From the NCBI GenBank assembly GCA_963847615.1, contig CAWKAN010000017.1, positions 558,001 to 622,000 on the forward strand: a stretch of DNA of 64,000 nt, given 5' to 3'. This document shows, piece by piece, positions 1 through 9,483 of this stretch. Position 1 is the first letter of the stretch. Each line of letters begins with the position of its first letter. The notes beneath the pieces were generated by a model. That model had not been told where the DNA came from. It worked only from the letters and a program-made list of their open reading frames with translations, and made no database searches. The translations under genes and the position numbers were made by a program. This stretch comes from Palsa-883 sp963847615 (lineage in GTDB: Bacteria > Pseudomonadota > Alphaproteobacteria > Acetobacterales > Acetobacteraceae).

Positions 1-1128
1 AACTTGTCCGGATACAAGCGGTTCAACGCCGGATCGGCGATCACCTCGGTCCGCTGCAGCACACGCTGGACCAGCGGATCATTGATGCGGCCGGGCGCGA
101 ACTGGGCCTGTGTCAACCGCCCGTCCACCGCGGCGACCGCCACGCAGTACGGCACCGACACGCGCGCCGACATCACCGAGTTCGACGTTCTTGTTGGAGA
201 AATGCGTAAGCACCGTCTCGTAGGTCTCGATCGCAATGCGGCTGATCCGTGCCGGATCCGGCCCGTCGCGCGCAACGATCGCCAGCGTCGCCTGGATCGG
301 CGAATGGCTGGCGAGGATGGACGGAAAGTATTTGAACCCGTTCTGCAGGATCTCCCAGTCCCGTCCCAGGCCCGCCGTGAGGGCCGCTGGCTTCGGGTCC
401 AACGAGAATGCGGCGAGGTAGCCCTTCGGATGCTCCAGGATCGTGGGCGGGCTGGTCGCACCAAGACGGGCCAGTTCGGCCGACAGGATGCCGTTCAGCG
501 CGGCCTTGCCGGGATGGATGCTTTTCGTCATGTCGCCGGATTCGAAGAACGTGTTCAGCCCGGCCGCCTGGGTGCCCGCCAGCCCCAGCGCCCGTTGCGT
601 TGCCTCGGCATCCAGCCGCATGGCGCGCGCCGCGCTCGCCGCCGCACCGAACGTGCCGTTGGTGGCCGTGGAGTGCCAGAACCGGTAATGCGTCGGCATC
701 ACCGCCATGCCGACGCGCACCGCGACCTCGTAGCCGGCGACCAGGGCGACGAGCAGGTCCCGCCCCGACAGGCCGCCAGCCTGCGCCAGCGCCAGGCTGG
801 TCGGGACCACCACCGAGCCGACATGGAGCAGCGCGCGCTTGTGCGTGTCGTCGTTATCCGCCGCGTTCACCAGCATGCCGTTGGCAAGGGCGGCGAAGGC
901 CGGGCGGGCGGCGATCCCGGGCGCACCGATCACCCCGGCGCCCGGCCGGGCCGCGTAGAGCGCCGCGATGTCGCGGGCGATCCGGGCCTTGTCCGGATCC
1001 TCCACCCAGGCGGCGAGCGCGCAGCCGACGGCGTCCAGGACCACGCGGCAGGCCTGGTGCGTCACCTCCGGCGGCAGATCCTCGGGGCGCAGGGTGGCGG
1101 CGAATTCCGCAAGCGCGCGGGTGGTCAT
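1..1128 (-). CDS. MmgE/PrpD family protein, C-terminus beyond window, one frameshift
   Basis: The MmgE/PrpD family includes 2-methylcitrate dehydratase and cis-aconitate decarboxylase, cytoplasmic enzymes acting on small polycarboxylates; the substrate here is unknown. The start ATG at 1128 has a strong AGGAGGAT site 4 bases upstream. Family features are the N-terminal helical LAEFAATL segment, the NAADNDDTHKRALLHVGS region around residues 95-115 and SGDMTKSIHPGKAA. About 376 codons lie in the window (family about 450), so the gene runs off the left edge. Around position 190 the reading frame changes: after SNKNVEL the family continuation (SARVSVPYCVAVAAVDGR) is in another frame. The start overlaps the stop of the upstream chimeric ORF by 4 bases (ATGA), so the two were translationally coupled. 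Family assignment is secure, specificity is not. Confidence 0.85.
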
Positions 1129-2045
1129 GCTGATCCTCCTGGCGCGGCCGGCGGCGAGGCCGGCGCCGCGAACAACAAAACATAGAGCGTGGGCGAGCCC
1201 GCGAGGCCGAGCTGCCGCGCGAGCGCCGCGGCCGCGGCGCCGACCGGCTCGGCCTCGGTGCCCTCCACCAGCACGACGGTGGCGAACGAGGCGTCGCCGC
1301 CGGGTCGCAAGGCCGCCTCCGGATTCGCCACCGAGGCGTTCGCATCGGCGCACCAGACCCTGGCGCGGGTCACCGCCGGTTGCGCAACCGCCGCGGCGAC
1401 GGCCGCGGACACCGCCGCGCCTGGCGCGGCGTCGGACCCGACCAGGGCGACGATGCCGCCGATGCCGCCGCCCGCGTCGCCCGCGACCAGGCAGGCGGTC
1501 CGCGACATCGCGCGGAATTGCGGCATCACCCGCCGCGTCCACTCGGTCGGTTGCGCCAGCCGCGCCAGGTAGGCCGGCGAGCGCAGCACCACGGGCGAGT
1601 CGGTTTCGTAGAAGGTGCGGTCGAGGTCGGCGTCGGTGAAGCCGTAGGAGCGCGGGTCGAGTTCGGGGTGCGGCTTGGGGATCTGCAGCCCCAGCGGATC
1701 GAGCCGCGCTTCCAGGTGCCCACGCACGCGGTAGGAGCGGATCAGCATCAGGGCACGCAGCGAGGCGATGGTGGCGGCGCGGATCTGCTCGGCGGAGACG
1801 GCCAGCGGGGCGGGGCGGGCTGTCTCTGCTGCCGCGGCGGGCTGGAAGGCCGGATGATGCGGCGCCCAGGAAGCGCCGGTCGCCTCCTCCAGCACCGCGC
1901 GCGCATCCTCGTTCAGCGCGCCGAACAGCTCGGCGAAGGTGGGATCGGCCGAGCCGGGGTCGGCGGCCCAGCGCGCGTACTGTTCAGCGAGAAACGCCGT
2001 GTTCGCACCGCTGAAGGCGGAAGCGAGGATGTCGACGCCAGCCAT
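1125..2045 (-). pseudogene. Chimeric ORF: SucA (2-oxoglutarate dehydrogenase E1) N-terminus fused to EthD-like C-terminus
   Basis: Residues 1 to about 143 match the N-terminus of 2-oxoglutarate dehydrogenase E1: FLAEQYARWAADPGS near the start, then RSYRVRGHLEARLDPLGLQI and a GFTDADLDR end. A real SucA runs on for about 800 more residues with its ThDP domain; here it stops. From FYETDSPVVLRSPAYLARL onward the protein instead resembles the C-terminal half of EthD-like, ferredoxin-fold proteins found beside MmgE/PrpD genes. The missing N-terminal half of such a protein lies at 5711-5897 on the same strand. The ORF therefore looks like a rearrangement junction near 1615. The tail is translationally coupled to the MmgE/PrpD gene below it. 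The ORF is open and could be expressed, but no activity can be assigned. An assembly chimera cannot be excluded. Confidence 0.65.
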
Positions 2046-2581
2046 TCCTTATGGTCCCTCACATGTGTGGCCGCCGTGCAGAGGGCGGCGGGCACTACCG
2101 CGATATGCCGCCCGCACGTCGACTGCCTTGCTTCGCCCGCATCTCCTGGCGCGCGAACAAGGCGTGGCGTGATGGTCGAAGACCGGCGGGCAGGGCGCAC
2201 TCTCCAGATGCGGCAGGCATGCGGTCATTTCAAGCAAGGAGGGAAGCCCTCGCGCACATACATCAGCGGCTTGTCCCCGTCGTGCAGGATCAGGATCGGC
2301 AGCAGGATGTCGTTGCTCACGTCGGCACCCCAATCCGCCGCTGCGCGGCGCGCGAGGTTCATCCCCGCGCGTCGCCTCGTTGACGTGCCGTTCCAGCGGA
2401 TAGTCAGCCATCGGCGCGAATGGCATGTCGGCGAGATTGTCTTACCCGCTCGATGACCATGAGCTGACCCAGGCGGTCACGACCGCGTCCTGCATGTCGG
2501 GCGAGACCAGATCGAGACCGAACAGCCACTCGGCGACCAACCTGCGGCGCGGGCCAGCGCTGCGATCAATGATTTACGGGA
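2046..2581. other. Non-coding or degraded interval between chimeric ORF and MFS gene
   Basis: No convincing complete gene. A short minus-strand ORF at 2225-2362 (45 codons, containing NDILLPILILHDGDKPLM) could be a gene fragment, but I do not recognise it and it has no clear ribosome site. Confidence 0.4.
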
Positions 2582-3854
2582 TCACGCGAGTTGCGTCCCC
2601 CTGGTTTCGGGCGAAACGAAAATGATGAGTGCCCCGAGGGCGAAGGCGACGATGTTGGTCCCCATGCCGACCTGGAACCCCGTTGCGGAGGTGGCCAGGG
2701 CGCCGATGAGGTAGGGCGCGAGAATGCCGCCCAGCCGTCCGCCGTTGTAGACGACGCCCATGGCCAGCCCGCGCGCGGTGGAATTCGGCATCAGCTCGGC
2801 GGTGAACGGTCCCAGGCCGGCGAACAGCCCGGTGATGCCGAAGCCGGTCCAGAAGATCGTGGCGTATAGTACCGATTGGCGTCGATACCAGCACGAAGAC
2901 GCCCAGGGATACCGCGCCGATGAGAAGGTAGAGCAGAAAGGTCGGGCGCCGTCCGATCCGGTCCACGAGGGCCGCGAACACCAGGAAGCCGCACAGCGAG
3001 CCGATCTGCTGCGTCATGACGAAGCTCAGGCTATGCACGAAGCTCAGATGCTTGACGCTGACGAGAAAGGTCGGGGTCCAGGTGAGCACGCCCCACCAGA
3101 GATATTGGCAGCAGAAGACGAAGGCGAGCCCCAGCACCAGGCCGCGCGCGTTGCCGCGAACGAACAGGTCTTGCAGTCCCCCTCGCGCGCCCGGCGATTG
3201 CGCGCGTCGTTGCCAGAGCGGCGATTCCGGCGTGCGTCGCGCGAGCAGCAATACGATAATGGCCGGCAGCACGCCGAGCGCGTAAAGCGCGCGCCAGCCA
3301 TTCCCGTTCATGCCGCCGAAGATACTGGCCGCGGCGGCCGCGGCGCCGATCGCCAGCATCGAACCGATTGGCAGGCCCATCTGCATCAGAGCGCCGCCCT
3401 TACCCCGATGCTGTGGGTCCCAGGTCTCCGCCACCAGCGCGGCGCTGGAGGTCCAGGCGCCGCCCATGCCGAGGCCGGTAAGGAAGCGCAGCGCCGCCAC
3501 CCACATCCCCGAGGGGGCGATTGCCGTCAGGCCGCAGAAACCTGAATAGATGCAGACGCACAGCACCAGCGCGCGTACGCGGCCGATTCGGTCGGCGACC
3601 CAGCCGAAGATGATGCCACCGATCACCATCCCCGCGGCATTCATACTGGTGATCGCTCCGGCTTCCGCCTTGCTGAGAGCGAAGACTGCGATCAGGGCCG
3701 GCAACGTGAGCGATCCAACAGCGCCGTCGAAACAATCGAACGTCCAGCCAGCGCCAGCGAGCGTCAGCGTGCGCCAAGAAGCGCCGGAAATCTCCCGGTA
3801 CCAGGGGCCGGCTATGATCGCGGCGGCGGTACCCTGCGGTTGCGTCTGCGACAT
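2582..3854 (-). CDS. MFS transporter (aromatic acid / metabolite:H+ symporter type), one frameshift
   Basis: Twelve-helix major facilitator of the type that imports aromatic or organic acids with protons. The loop signature GWVADRIGRVRALVL lies between helices 2 and 3, with a second GRR motif (VDRIGRRPTFLLYLL) in the C-terminal half. Helices run continuously from about residue 35. The frame changes near 2874: after VSTPIGT the true continuation, ATIFWTGFGITGLFAGLGP then MPNSTARGLAMGVVYNGG, is in another frame and ends at 2582. Read through, it is about 424 residues, normal for the family. It lies inside the block that separates the two halves of the EthD-like gene. Substrate unknown; the nearby hydratases suggest an organic acid. 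Confidence 0.8.
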
Positions 3855-4084
3855 GGATGCTTCCTCACGTTGCCTGCTGTTGTTGGTGCTCCGATCGGCC
3901 GGAGAAACGTGGGCTGCTGCTCAGCAACGTTTGTCGACCTTGCCAGGCGCCAGTGCGCGGCGGCAGCCGAATCATCAAACACTCCCCAGATGGGCGCCCC
4001 AATCGGTCGTCCGATAAACCAACTTCCGATATAATATAATGTCAATAGGTTCTGCCCGCAGGGCAATCGGGTGAAGGCAGCTAC
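3855..4084. promoter_or_regulatory. AT-rich leader upstream of the MFS gene, abutting the insertion sequence
   Basis: About 230 bases between the MFS start and the left end of the insertion sequence. The stretch 4020-4050 is unusually AT-rich for this DNA (minus strand: TTGACATTATATTATAT). It contains a good -35-like TTGACA but no -10 at ideal spacing, so a promoter is possible, not shown. Confidence 0.3.
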
Positions 4085-5710
4085 CCCATCTTATTCACCG
4101 AACCAGCCGGCCGCTGTACCATTACGTATCGACAACCATAACGTGCATGCCTCGCCTTCGGCACGCTTGACCGTGTTTTAGATCGTCTCTGCAAGGTGTT
4201 GGAGGTTGATCGGACAGGGTTCGACCGGGACACTCGTCCCACCGCTTACGTTGGACGCAGGATCAGCGCACCAACCAACCCACGAAACAGGGCAGCGTCG
4301 GGGCAGTTGGCAGCGAATGCCAGCTTGATGCGAGTCGCAGTCTCCTTGATCCGCACTGCAATCTTCAGCAACCGCAGCCGGATGGTGGAGAATTCGCCGC
4401 GGGCCAACGGCTGCATGCAAGGGATGGCATCGCGCACGGTCAGCGTCAGCCAGTATGCGGCGGTGTGCAGGATCAGCCGCATCTGATTGGCCAGCGGCGA
4501 ACGGCAACTCGTCCGGTCCGAGGCCAGCTGGCTCTTGTGCCGCTTGATCAGGTTCTCTGCCTGCCCACGTGCGCAGTAGAGACTGTCGTAGAGCCACTCG
4601 GCGGTGCCGTAGGTGATGTTGGTAACGATATAGCGGATATCGAGACCTTTTCGCGTCGCCTCGATCCGTGCCACGACGCGGCGGGGATGCGACCAGGATT
4701 TGGCGCCATAGAGGGTTTCGGTGTAGTCGCGCACCACATCGAGGTTGGCGATCGCGCGCCGGACGCACACATCATCGGACTTGATGAAGACCTGAGCGGC
4801 AAGGATCGTGTTGGTGGACAGACCGAAGATATAGCGGACACGGTTCTGCTCGCACCAGTCCATCGCCTCACGTCGGCCGTAATGGCTGTCGCCGCGGATA
4901 GTGATGCGTGTGTGTGGCCAGTGCAGCCGGATGCGTCGCACCAGACGACGTAGATGGGCTCTCACCTCCTTGCCATCCGGCGTCTTCCCTGGGCGCAGGA
5001 TCGTCAGCACGCAATGGCCGGTGCCTGCATCGTAGACATGGATCGGCAGGAAGCAGCGTTCGTCATAGTGCGCATTGAACAGCGACAACTGCTGATGGCC
5101 GTGCACCGTGTCTGCGGTATCGTCGATATCGAGGGTGATCGCCTTCGGCGCGCGCCGGTGGCTCTTGCACCACAGGTCCACCATGCCCCCCGTCAGCCGG
5201 AACAAGGTGCGCAGGTCTGGCGCGTTCTCCCAGCGTGACATCGTGGGTTGCGAGGCCAGATCGTCGCCGCTTTCTGGCAGCCGCCCGCAGGCGAGTTTGA
5301 AAGCGGGGTCCTTGCGCAGATCATCCAGATCATTGGCGTCCGGGTAGCCGCAGGCGATGGCGAACACGCGAGCACGCAGAATGTCTGCCATCGAATGGGT
5401 GATCAGGTTGCGGTCGCGATGGTCGGGGATGATCGCAGCCAGTGTGTCGATCAGGCCAAGTCGCTTGTCGGCACCGGCCAAAAGCAAAACGCCACCGTCC
5501 GAACTGATCAGCCCGCCGTCGAACGCGGCCGTGACCTTCTTCTGCAAGATGCTTGGCAAGGAGAATGGTAGAAGCGTATCGTCGTCGGTGGCGGGCATGG
5601 CAGATTCTGTCCAGTCATGGAGAGTGGCGTCGATAACCAATCTCTATGCAATTCCAGACGTTTATACCATGCCCGTCAGCGAATCCCTGCCATGCGGTGA
5701 ATAAGATGGG
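4085..5710 (-). mobile_element. Complete IS1380-family insertion sequence with 16-bp inverted ends and 4-bp target duplication
   Basis: The ends are perfect 16-bp inverted repeats, CCCATCTTATTCACCG at 4085-4100 and its reverse complement at 5695-5710. Flanking direct repeats CTAC at 4081-4084 and 5711-5714 are a 4-bp target duplication, as expected for IS1380. The 1626-bp element holds one transposase gene on the minus strand and short non-coding ends. It sits just downstream of the N-terminal half of an EthD-like gene. Intact ends, duplication and an unbroken transposase indicate a recent, possibly active copy. Confidence 0.93.
4246..5598 (-). CDS. IS1380-family transposase (DDE)
   Basis: DDE transposase that cuts and pastes the surrounding element. 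Catalytic residues can be placed: first Asp in TLDIDDTADTVHGHQQ, second in the RGDSHYGRREAMDWCE block, and the Glu in ARGQAENLIKRHKSQL. The N-terminal segment (LPFSLPSILQKKVTAAFDGG) and the DRNLITHSMADILRARVFAI helix are typical of IS1380. I take the ATG at 5598 (protein begins MPATDDDTLLPF); a TTG 42 bases further upstream is also in frame. Length 450 residues matches intact family members, with no frameshift, in contrast to many chromosomal genes here. Confidence 0.93.
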   Translation of the reverse strand: MPATDDDTLLPFSLPSILQKKVTAAFDGGLISSDGGVLLLAGADKRLGLIDTLAAIIPDHRDRNLITHSMADILRARVFAIACGYPDANDLDDLRKDPAFKLACGRLPESGDDLASQPTMSRWENAPDLRTLFRLTGGMVDLWCKSHRRAPKAITLDIDDTADTVHGHQQLSLFNAHYDERCFLPIHVYDAGTGHCVLTILRPGKTPDGKEVRAHLRRLVRRIRLHWPHTRITIRGDSHYGRREAMDWCEQNRVRYIFGLSTNTILAAQVFIKSDDVCVRRAIANLDVVRDYTETLYGAKSWSHPRRVVARIEATRKGLDIRYIVTNITYGTAEWLYDSLYCARGQAENLIKRHKSQLASDRTSCRSPLANQMRLILHTAAYWLTLTVRDAIPCMQPLARGEFSTIRLRLLKIAVRIKETATRIKLAFAANCPDAALFRGLVGALILRPT

Positions 5711-5897
5711 CTACGCGCGGGTTCAGGTAGTCCTGCTGCGGCCCGTGCAGGCGCCGGTAGCGCCGGGCATGGCCGAAACCCGGGACCGAGAGCCGGTCTG
5801 GCAGGTGGTCGCGCTGATACCAGGCTTCGTACTCGGCGCGATCGCACGCCTCGGCGAGGTCGTTCAATACGCAGAGCAATGCGGTTCCGATTGCCAT
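5711..5897 (-). pseudogene. EthD-like protein, N-terminal half only, cut off by rearrangement and IS insertion
   Basis: From the ATG at 5897 the reading is MAIGTALLCVLNDLA, then an EYEAWYQRDHLPDRL segment and PGFGHARRYRR. This is the first half of a small EthD-like alpha+beta protein in which the WY..HLP motif is conserved. After HGPQQDYL the homology stops and the frame runs into the IS end at 5710. The other half, beginning FYETDSP, lies about 4 kb away on the same strand at about 1125-1615. The original order was probably MmgE/PrpD, EthD-like, MmgE/PrpD in one operon, with a block later placed inside the middle gene. The junction predates the IS, because the 4-bp target duplication lies inside the already altered sequence. 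Confidence 0.6.
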
Positions 5898-6111
5898 CCG
5901 CCGCACCCCACGCTGCAGCGTCTGCAACGACCACGGTGCGCCCGGTTTGTCAAACCTGGCAGATGCGACGGCCCCCCCGGACGGCAACCAACACCTGCAG
6001 TGGCTGCAGCTATCGGCAGCGAAACGTTGTGCCGACAGACCAGGCCACCTCAGTTGCCCGCGCTGGCGCCCGCGCGTGCCTTGGCGATGTCTGCGAGCGT
6101 CGCCGGCGTTT

Positions 6112-7546
6112 TCACCCCGTCGCGGCCAGACAATTCGCCAGGGCGCCAACCAAAGCGGGATCGAGCGGCCCGGACGCGACGCGCGCCGCGAGCACGCGCG
6201 CAGGCTCCGGCAGGCGATCCGCGCCGAAGCGGTAGTCAAGGCACTCGGCGACCTTCCGCGCCAATCCCTCATCCGAAAGCGGGCGCATCCGGTGGCCGGG
6301 TTCCACCGCGCATTCCTCGGCAAGTGTCGTTCCGTCGCGCAGCACCACGCTGACCCGGTCCACCCGGAACGGCTCATGCCAGGTTTCCGGATCGTCGGTC
6401 GGCACGATGCGCACCCGCCGGCGCAACGCGGTGACATCCCCGGCGGTCGCGCGGGCGTCAGTGAACTGCGCCAGGCCCCCGCGCCCATCCAGCAACGCCA
6501 CCGTCACCGCGTGTTCCAGGCTGAACTTCGCGGCCAGCCCGGTTTGTGGATCGTGCTCCAGCAGGATGTTGCGATGCTCCGGGGCGGGGTCGCACGAGAT
6601 CTCCACGATCTGGTCGGTACGCCCCTCCAGCCGCCGGCGCAGGTTCAAGGCGGCATCGATGCTGCGATGCGTGCCGCGGCAGGCGGCAAACGGCTTGAGC
6701 CGAACGCCCGAGGTGACAATCAGCGGCTCCTTGACTTCGGCCAACGCGGTGTTCGGGCCGCCACCGGGGCCGCTGCTCCAGAACGCCGACCACATGCCGC
6801 GATCCGGATCGTCGAGCATGGTCTCGCCGGCGTGCAGGCCCTGCCTGGCAAGCAGCGCGGCGCTGGTCGCCGAGCGGGCGGCGTGACCGACCTGGATCGC
6901 CTTGCCGGGCGTGCCGAAGCTGGCACGCAGGCCCGAGGCAAAGCAGGCACCGAGGCCACCCGCGCCGATCAGTCCGGCTTCGTCCAGTCCCAGAACGCGA
7001 GCGGCGGCCAGCGCACCCGCCACCGCCCCGTACAGCGTCGTCGAGTGGAAACCCGCGACGATAGGCCCCGCCGCCGCCGCCCATGGCCGAAGAAAGCCGC
7101 ATCATGGCCTCCACGCCGACCAGATAGCCCAGCAGGAGATCGTTCGGATCCTTCGCGCCGCCTTCGTGCCAGGCACTCCACACCGCCGGCCAGACCACCG
7201 CGCTGGGGTGCCCGATCAACTCACCGATCGCGCTGTCGTCATAGTCCTGCAGATGCGTGGCGATCCCGTTGAGGAAAGCCGCATCAAGCGCATTTCGCCG
7301 CGACCATGTAACGACCTCGGGGACCGAGCCGGACTGCGACGAACACGCCGCGGCGGTCTGCGCGGCGATGCTCATCCCGCCGCCCGCGATGGCGACGGCG
7401 CCGGTATCAAGCAGGCCGCGCACGCCGGCACGCACGCCGGCGGGCGTGAACCAGGCAAGATCCACCTTCGCCGCCCAGCCGGCGAGCGATGTGAGCAGAA
7501 TGCATGAATGTTTGCCCTTCTGAACGCGGATCCGATGGGATCGCAT
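6112..7546 (-). CDS. MmgE/PrpD family protein (second copy), one frameshift
   Basis: Second MmgE/PrpD hydratase/decarboxylase-like gene of the cluster. The N-terminal part (SLAGWAAKVDLAWFTPAGVR and AFLNGIATHLQDYDDSAIGE) and the C-terminal part (GALAAARVLGLDEAGLIGA, then KPFAACRGTHRSIDAALNL) are in different frames. The change lies in a GGC-rich run at about 7070-7084, where a GPIVAGFHSTTLYGAVAGA segment can be read through. No ideal start is visible: the ATG at 7546 is the best in-frame candidate, but family similarity begins about 13 residues later, so the real 5' end is uncertain. The stop at 6112 may also be displaced, because a neighbouring frame continues with KTPATLADIAKARAGA. Divergent from the selenoprotein gene. 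Substrate unknown. Confidence 0.8.
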
Positions 7547-7730
7547 GCAACCAAGCCTGCTCGGCAAGCAACGACCTGTCAAACCGGTTCGCGCCGCTGG
7601 TGTTGGCGCGGCGGTTGCAGTTTCGCGCAAACCACTGTTCGCGTGGAACCGGGCTGCGGGGCTTGCGAATTCCGTGCAGCCGGGGCAGCTTGCTCAGCGT
7701 TCGGCCGATAGGCTTTGCGGGAGAAGTGTG

Positions 7731-9476
7731 ATGGAACAGGGTCCTCGCTACGATGTGGTCTGGCCCCGCGGTCAGCGGCAGACCGGGATCACGCCCCTCA
7801 CCCCCCGCCTGGCTGACCTGAACGGCAAGACGATCGCCCAGCTGTGGGACTATGTGTTCCGCGGCGACGAAGTCTTCGAACTGCTCGAAGAAGGCCTGCG
7901 TGCCCGTTTCCCGACCGTCAAGTTCGTCAGTTGGCGCACGTTCGGCTCGACGCATGACCAGGATGAGCGCGCGCATCTGGCCGCCTTCGCGGAAAAGTTC
8001 CGCGCGCATGGGGTCGATGCGGTCATCTCCGGGATGGCTTGTTGAGGAAGCTGCACGCCCGCCGTGTTGCGGGCCAGCGCTGCCAGCGAAAAACTCGGAG
8101 TTCCCACCTCATCGCTCACGTGTGAGGGGTTCATCCGGCAGGCCAAATCGACCTCGGTCGGTCTTGGCATGCCGAACCTGGAGCTTGCCTTGGTGCCCGG
8201 CCACCCCGGGGTGCAGACCAAGGAGGAGTTGCGCCAGAACGTCCTGGGCGTGACGCTCGAGCAGGTGATCGCCAACCTGACCGGCCAGATCGAGACCGCC
8301 TCGGCGCTCGACGCCGAACCGCGTGACGGCGAGGTGGTGTTCAGCGGCACGCTGGATGAGGTGATCGGGCATTTCTACCAACAGGAATGGAGCGACGGAC
8401 TGCCGTTCGTTCCGCCGACGATCGAGCGCGTCGAGCGCTTCCTGCGCTTCACCGACCGCGACCGCCACGCGGTGATCGGCGTGCCGCTGCCGGACCATCG
8501 CGCGGCGACGATCTGGAATGTCGCGGTGAACGGCGTGATGGCCGGCTGCCGGCCGGAGTACATGCCGGTCCTGGTCGCGCTGGCCGAGGCGATGTGCGAC
8601 CCCGACTACGGCGTGGAGCACAGCGGCAACACCCCCGGCGCCGACACGCTGATCGTGCTCAACGGCCCGATCATCAAGCAGCTTGGCTTCAATTACGAAC
8701 AGGGCGTGATGCGCGACGGGTTCCAGGCGAACACGTCGATCGGACGTTTCTGGCGGCTCTATCTGCGCAACGTCGCCGGCTTCCTGCCGCACCAGACCGA
8801 CAAGGCCACCTACGGCAACACCTGGCGCGTGGTGGTGGCCGAGAACGAGGACGTGCTGGCCAAGATCGGCTGGGAGCCGCTGTCCGCCGATTTCGGCTTC
8901 GCCATGGGCGAGAACGCGCTGATGATCGCGCGTTACACCGGTGGCGATGTCAGCGCGTCGGTGTCAGGCTCCACGCCGGAGACGATGCTGCCCTATCTGG
9001 CCCACACCATCGCGCATCAGGCGCGCTGGCAACTGACCTTCACCATCGGTGCCGGCCGCGGGACCTATCGGCCGCTGCTGTTCCTGTCACCGATCCTGGC
9101 CGAGACGATTGCCCGCGCCGGATGGTCGAAATACGACGTCAAGCGCTACCTGTTCGAGCACAGCAGATATCCCGCCCGCCAGTTCGAGAAATACCAGCGC
9201 ATCTGGACCAACAAGCCGGACGCCAAGTCGATCGCGGTGCAGGCGCGTCTCGGCAATATCCCGGCGTTCTTCTACGAGTTCGACGATCCGGATCGGTTGC
9301 TGCCGATCGTGTTCGATCCCGAGGACTTCCAGATTGTCGTGACCGGCGACCTGCTGCGCACCAACGCCTATAGCTTTGCCCACAACGGGCATCTGGGATA
9401 CACGGTGGGCAGACGCATCGTGCTGCCGGCAGCGTGGGAGAGCCTGCTGGCGGACCTGCCGCCCGGAAGGAAATAG
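7731..9476 (+). CDS. UGSC-family selenoprotein, in-frame TGA (selenocysteine) at codon 105
   Basis: One 581-codon gene read through a TGA at 8043-8045. Both sides are in the same frame and plainly coding. The start ATG at 7731 has GGGAGAAG upstream. Around the TGA the protein reads DAVISGMAC-U-GSCTPAVLRA, the hallmark U-G-S-C redox motif of the UGSC family, known as both selenocysteine and cysteine forms. A SECIS-like hairpin follows at once (8050-8078). The N-terminal domain (about 1-165) carries the motif and then LGMPNLELALVPGHPGVQTK. From about residue 215 a second domain begins EWSDGLPFVPPTIERVERFL and runs to the end. A thioredoxin-reductase-like gene follows after 7 bases. The likely role is selenium-dependent redox or reductase chemistry; substrate unknown. 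No sel genes are in the window. A nonsense mutation is the alternative, but motif and hairpin argue against it. Confidence 0.88.
8050..8078 (+). promoter_or_regulatory. Bacterial SECIS-like hairpin downstream of TGA
   Basis: A perfect 6-bp stem GCCCGC (8057-8062) / GCGGGC (8069-8074) closes a 6-base loop CGTGTT (8063-8068). A second 4-bp stem GCTG (8050-8053) / CAGC (8075-8078) lies below an unpaired CAC. The loop has a G as its second base, 19 bases after the TGA; bacterial SECIS elements have a G in the first two loop positions about 16-37 bases after UGA. This would bind SelB. It lies inside the coding sequence, as expected in bacteria. Confidence 0.75.
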
Positions 9477-9483
9477 CCGCGCC

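Noticed and set aside
8043..8045. TGA in the UGSC gene as a simple nonsense mutation or frameshift
   Set aside because: Frame is identical on both sides, the codon falls at the first position of the U-G-S-C motif, and a SECIS-like hairpin follows.
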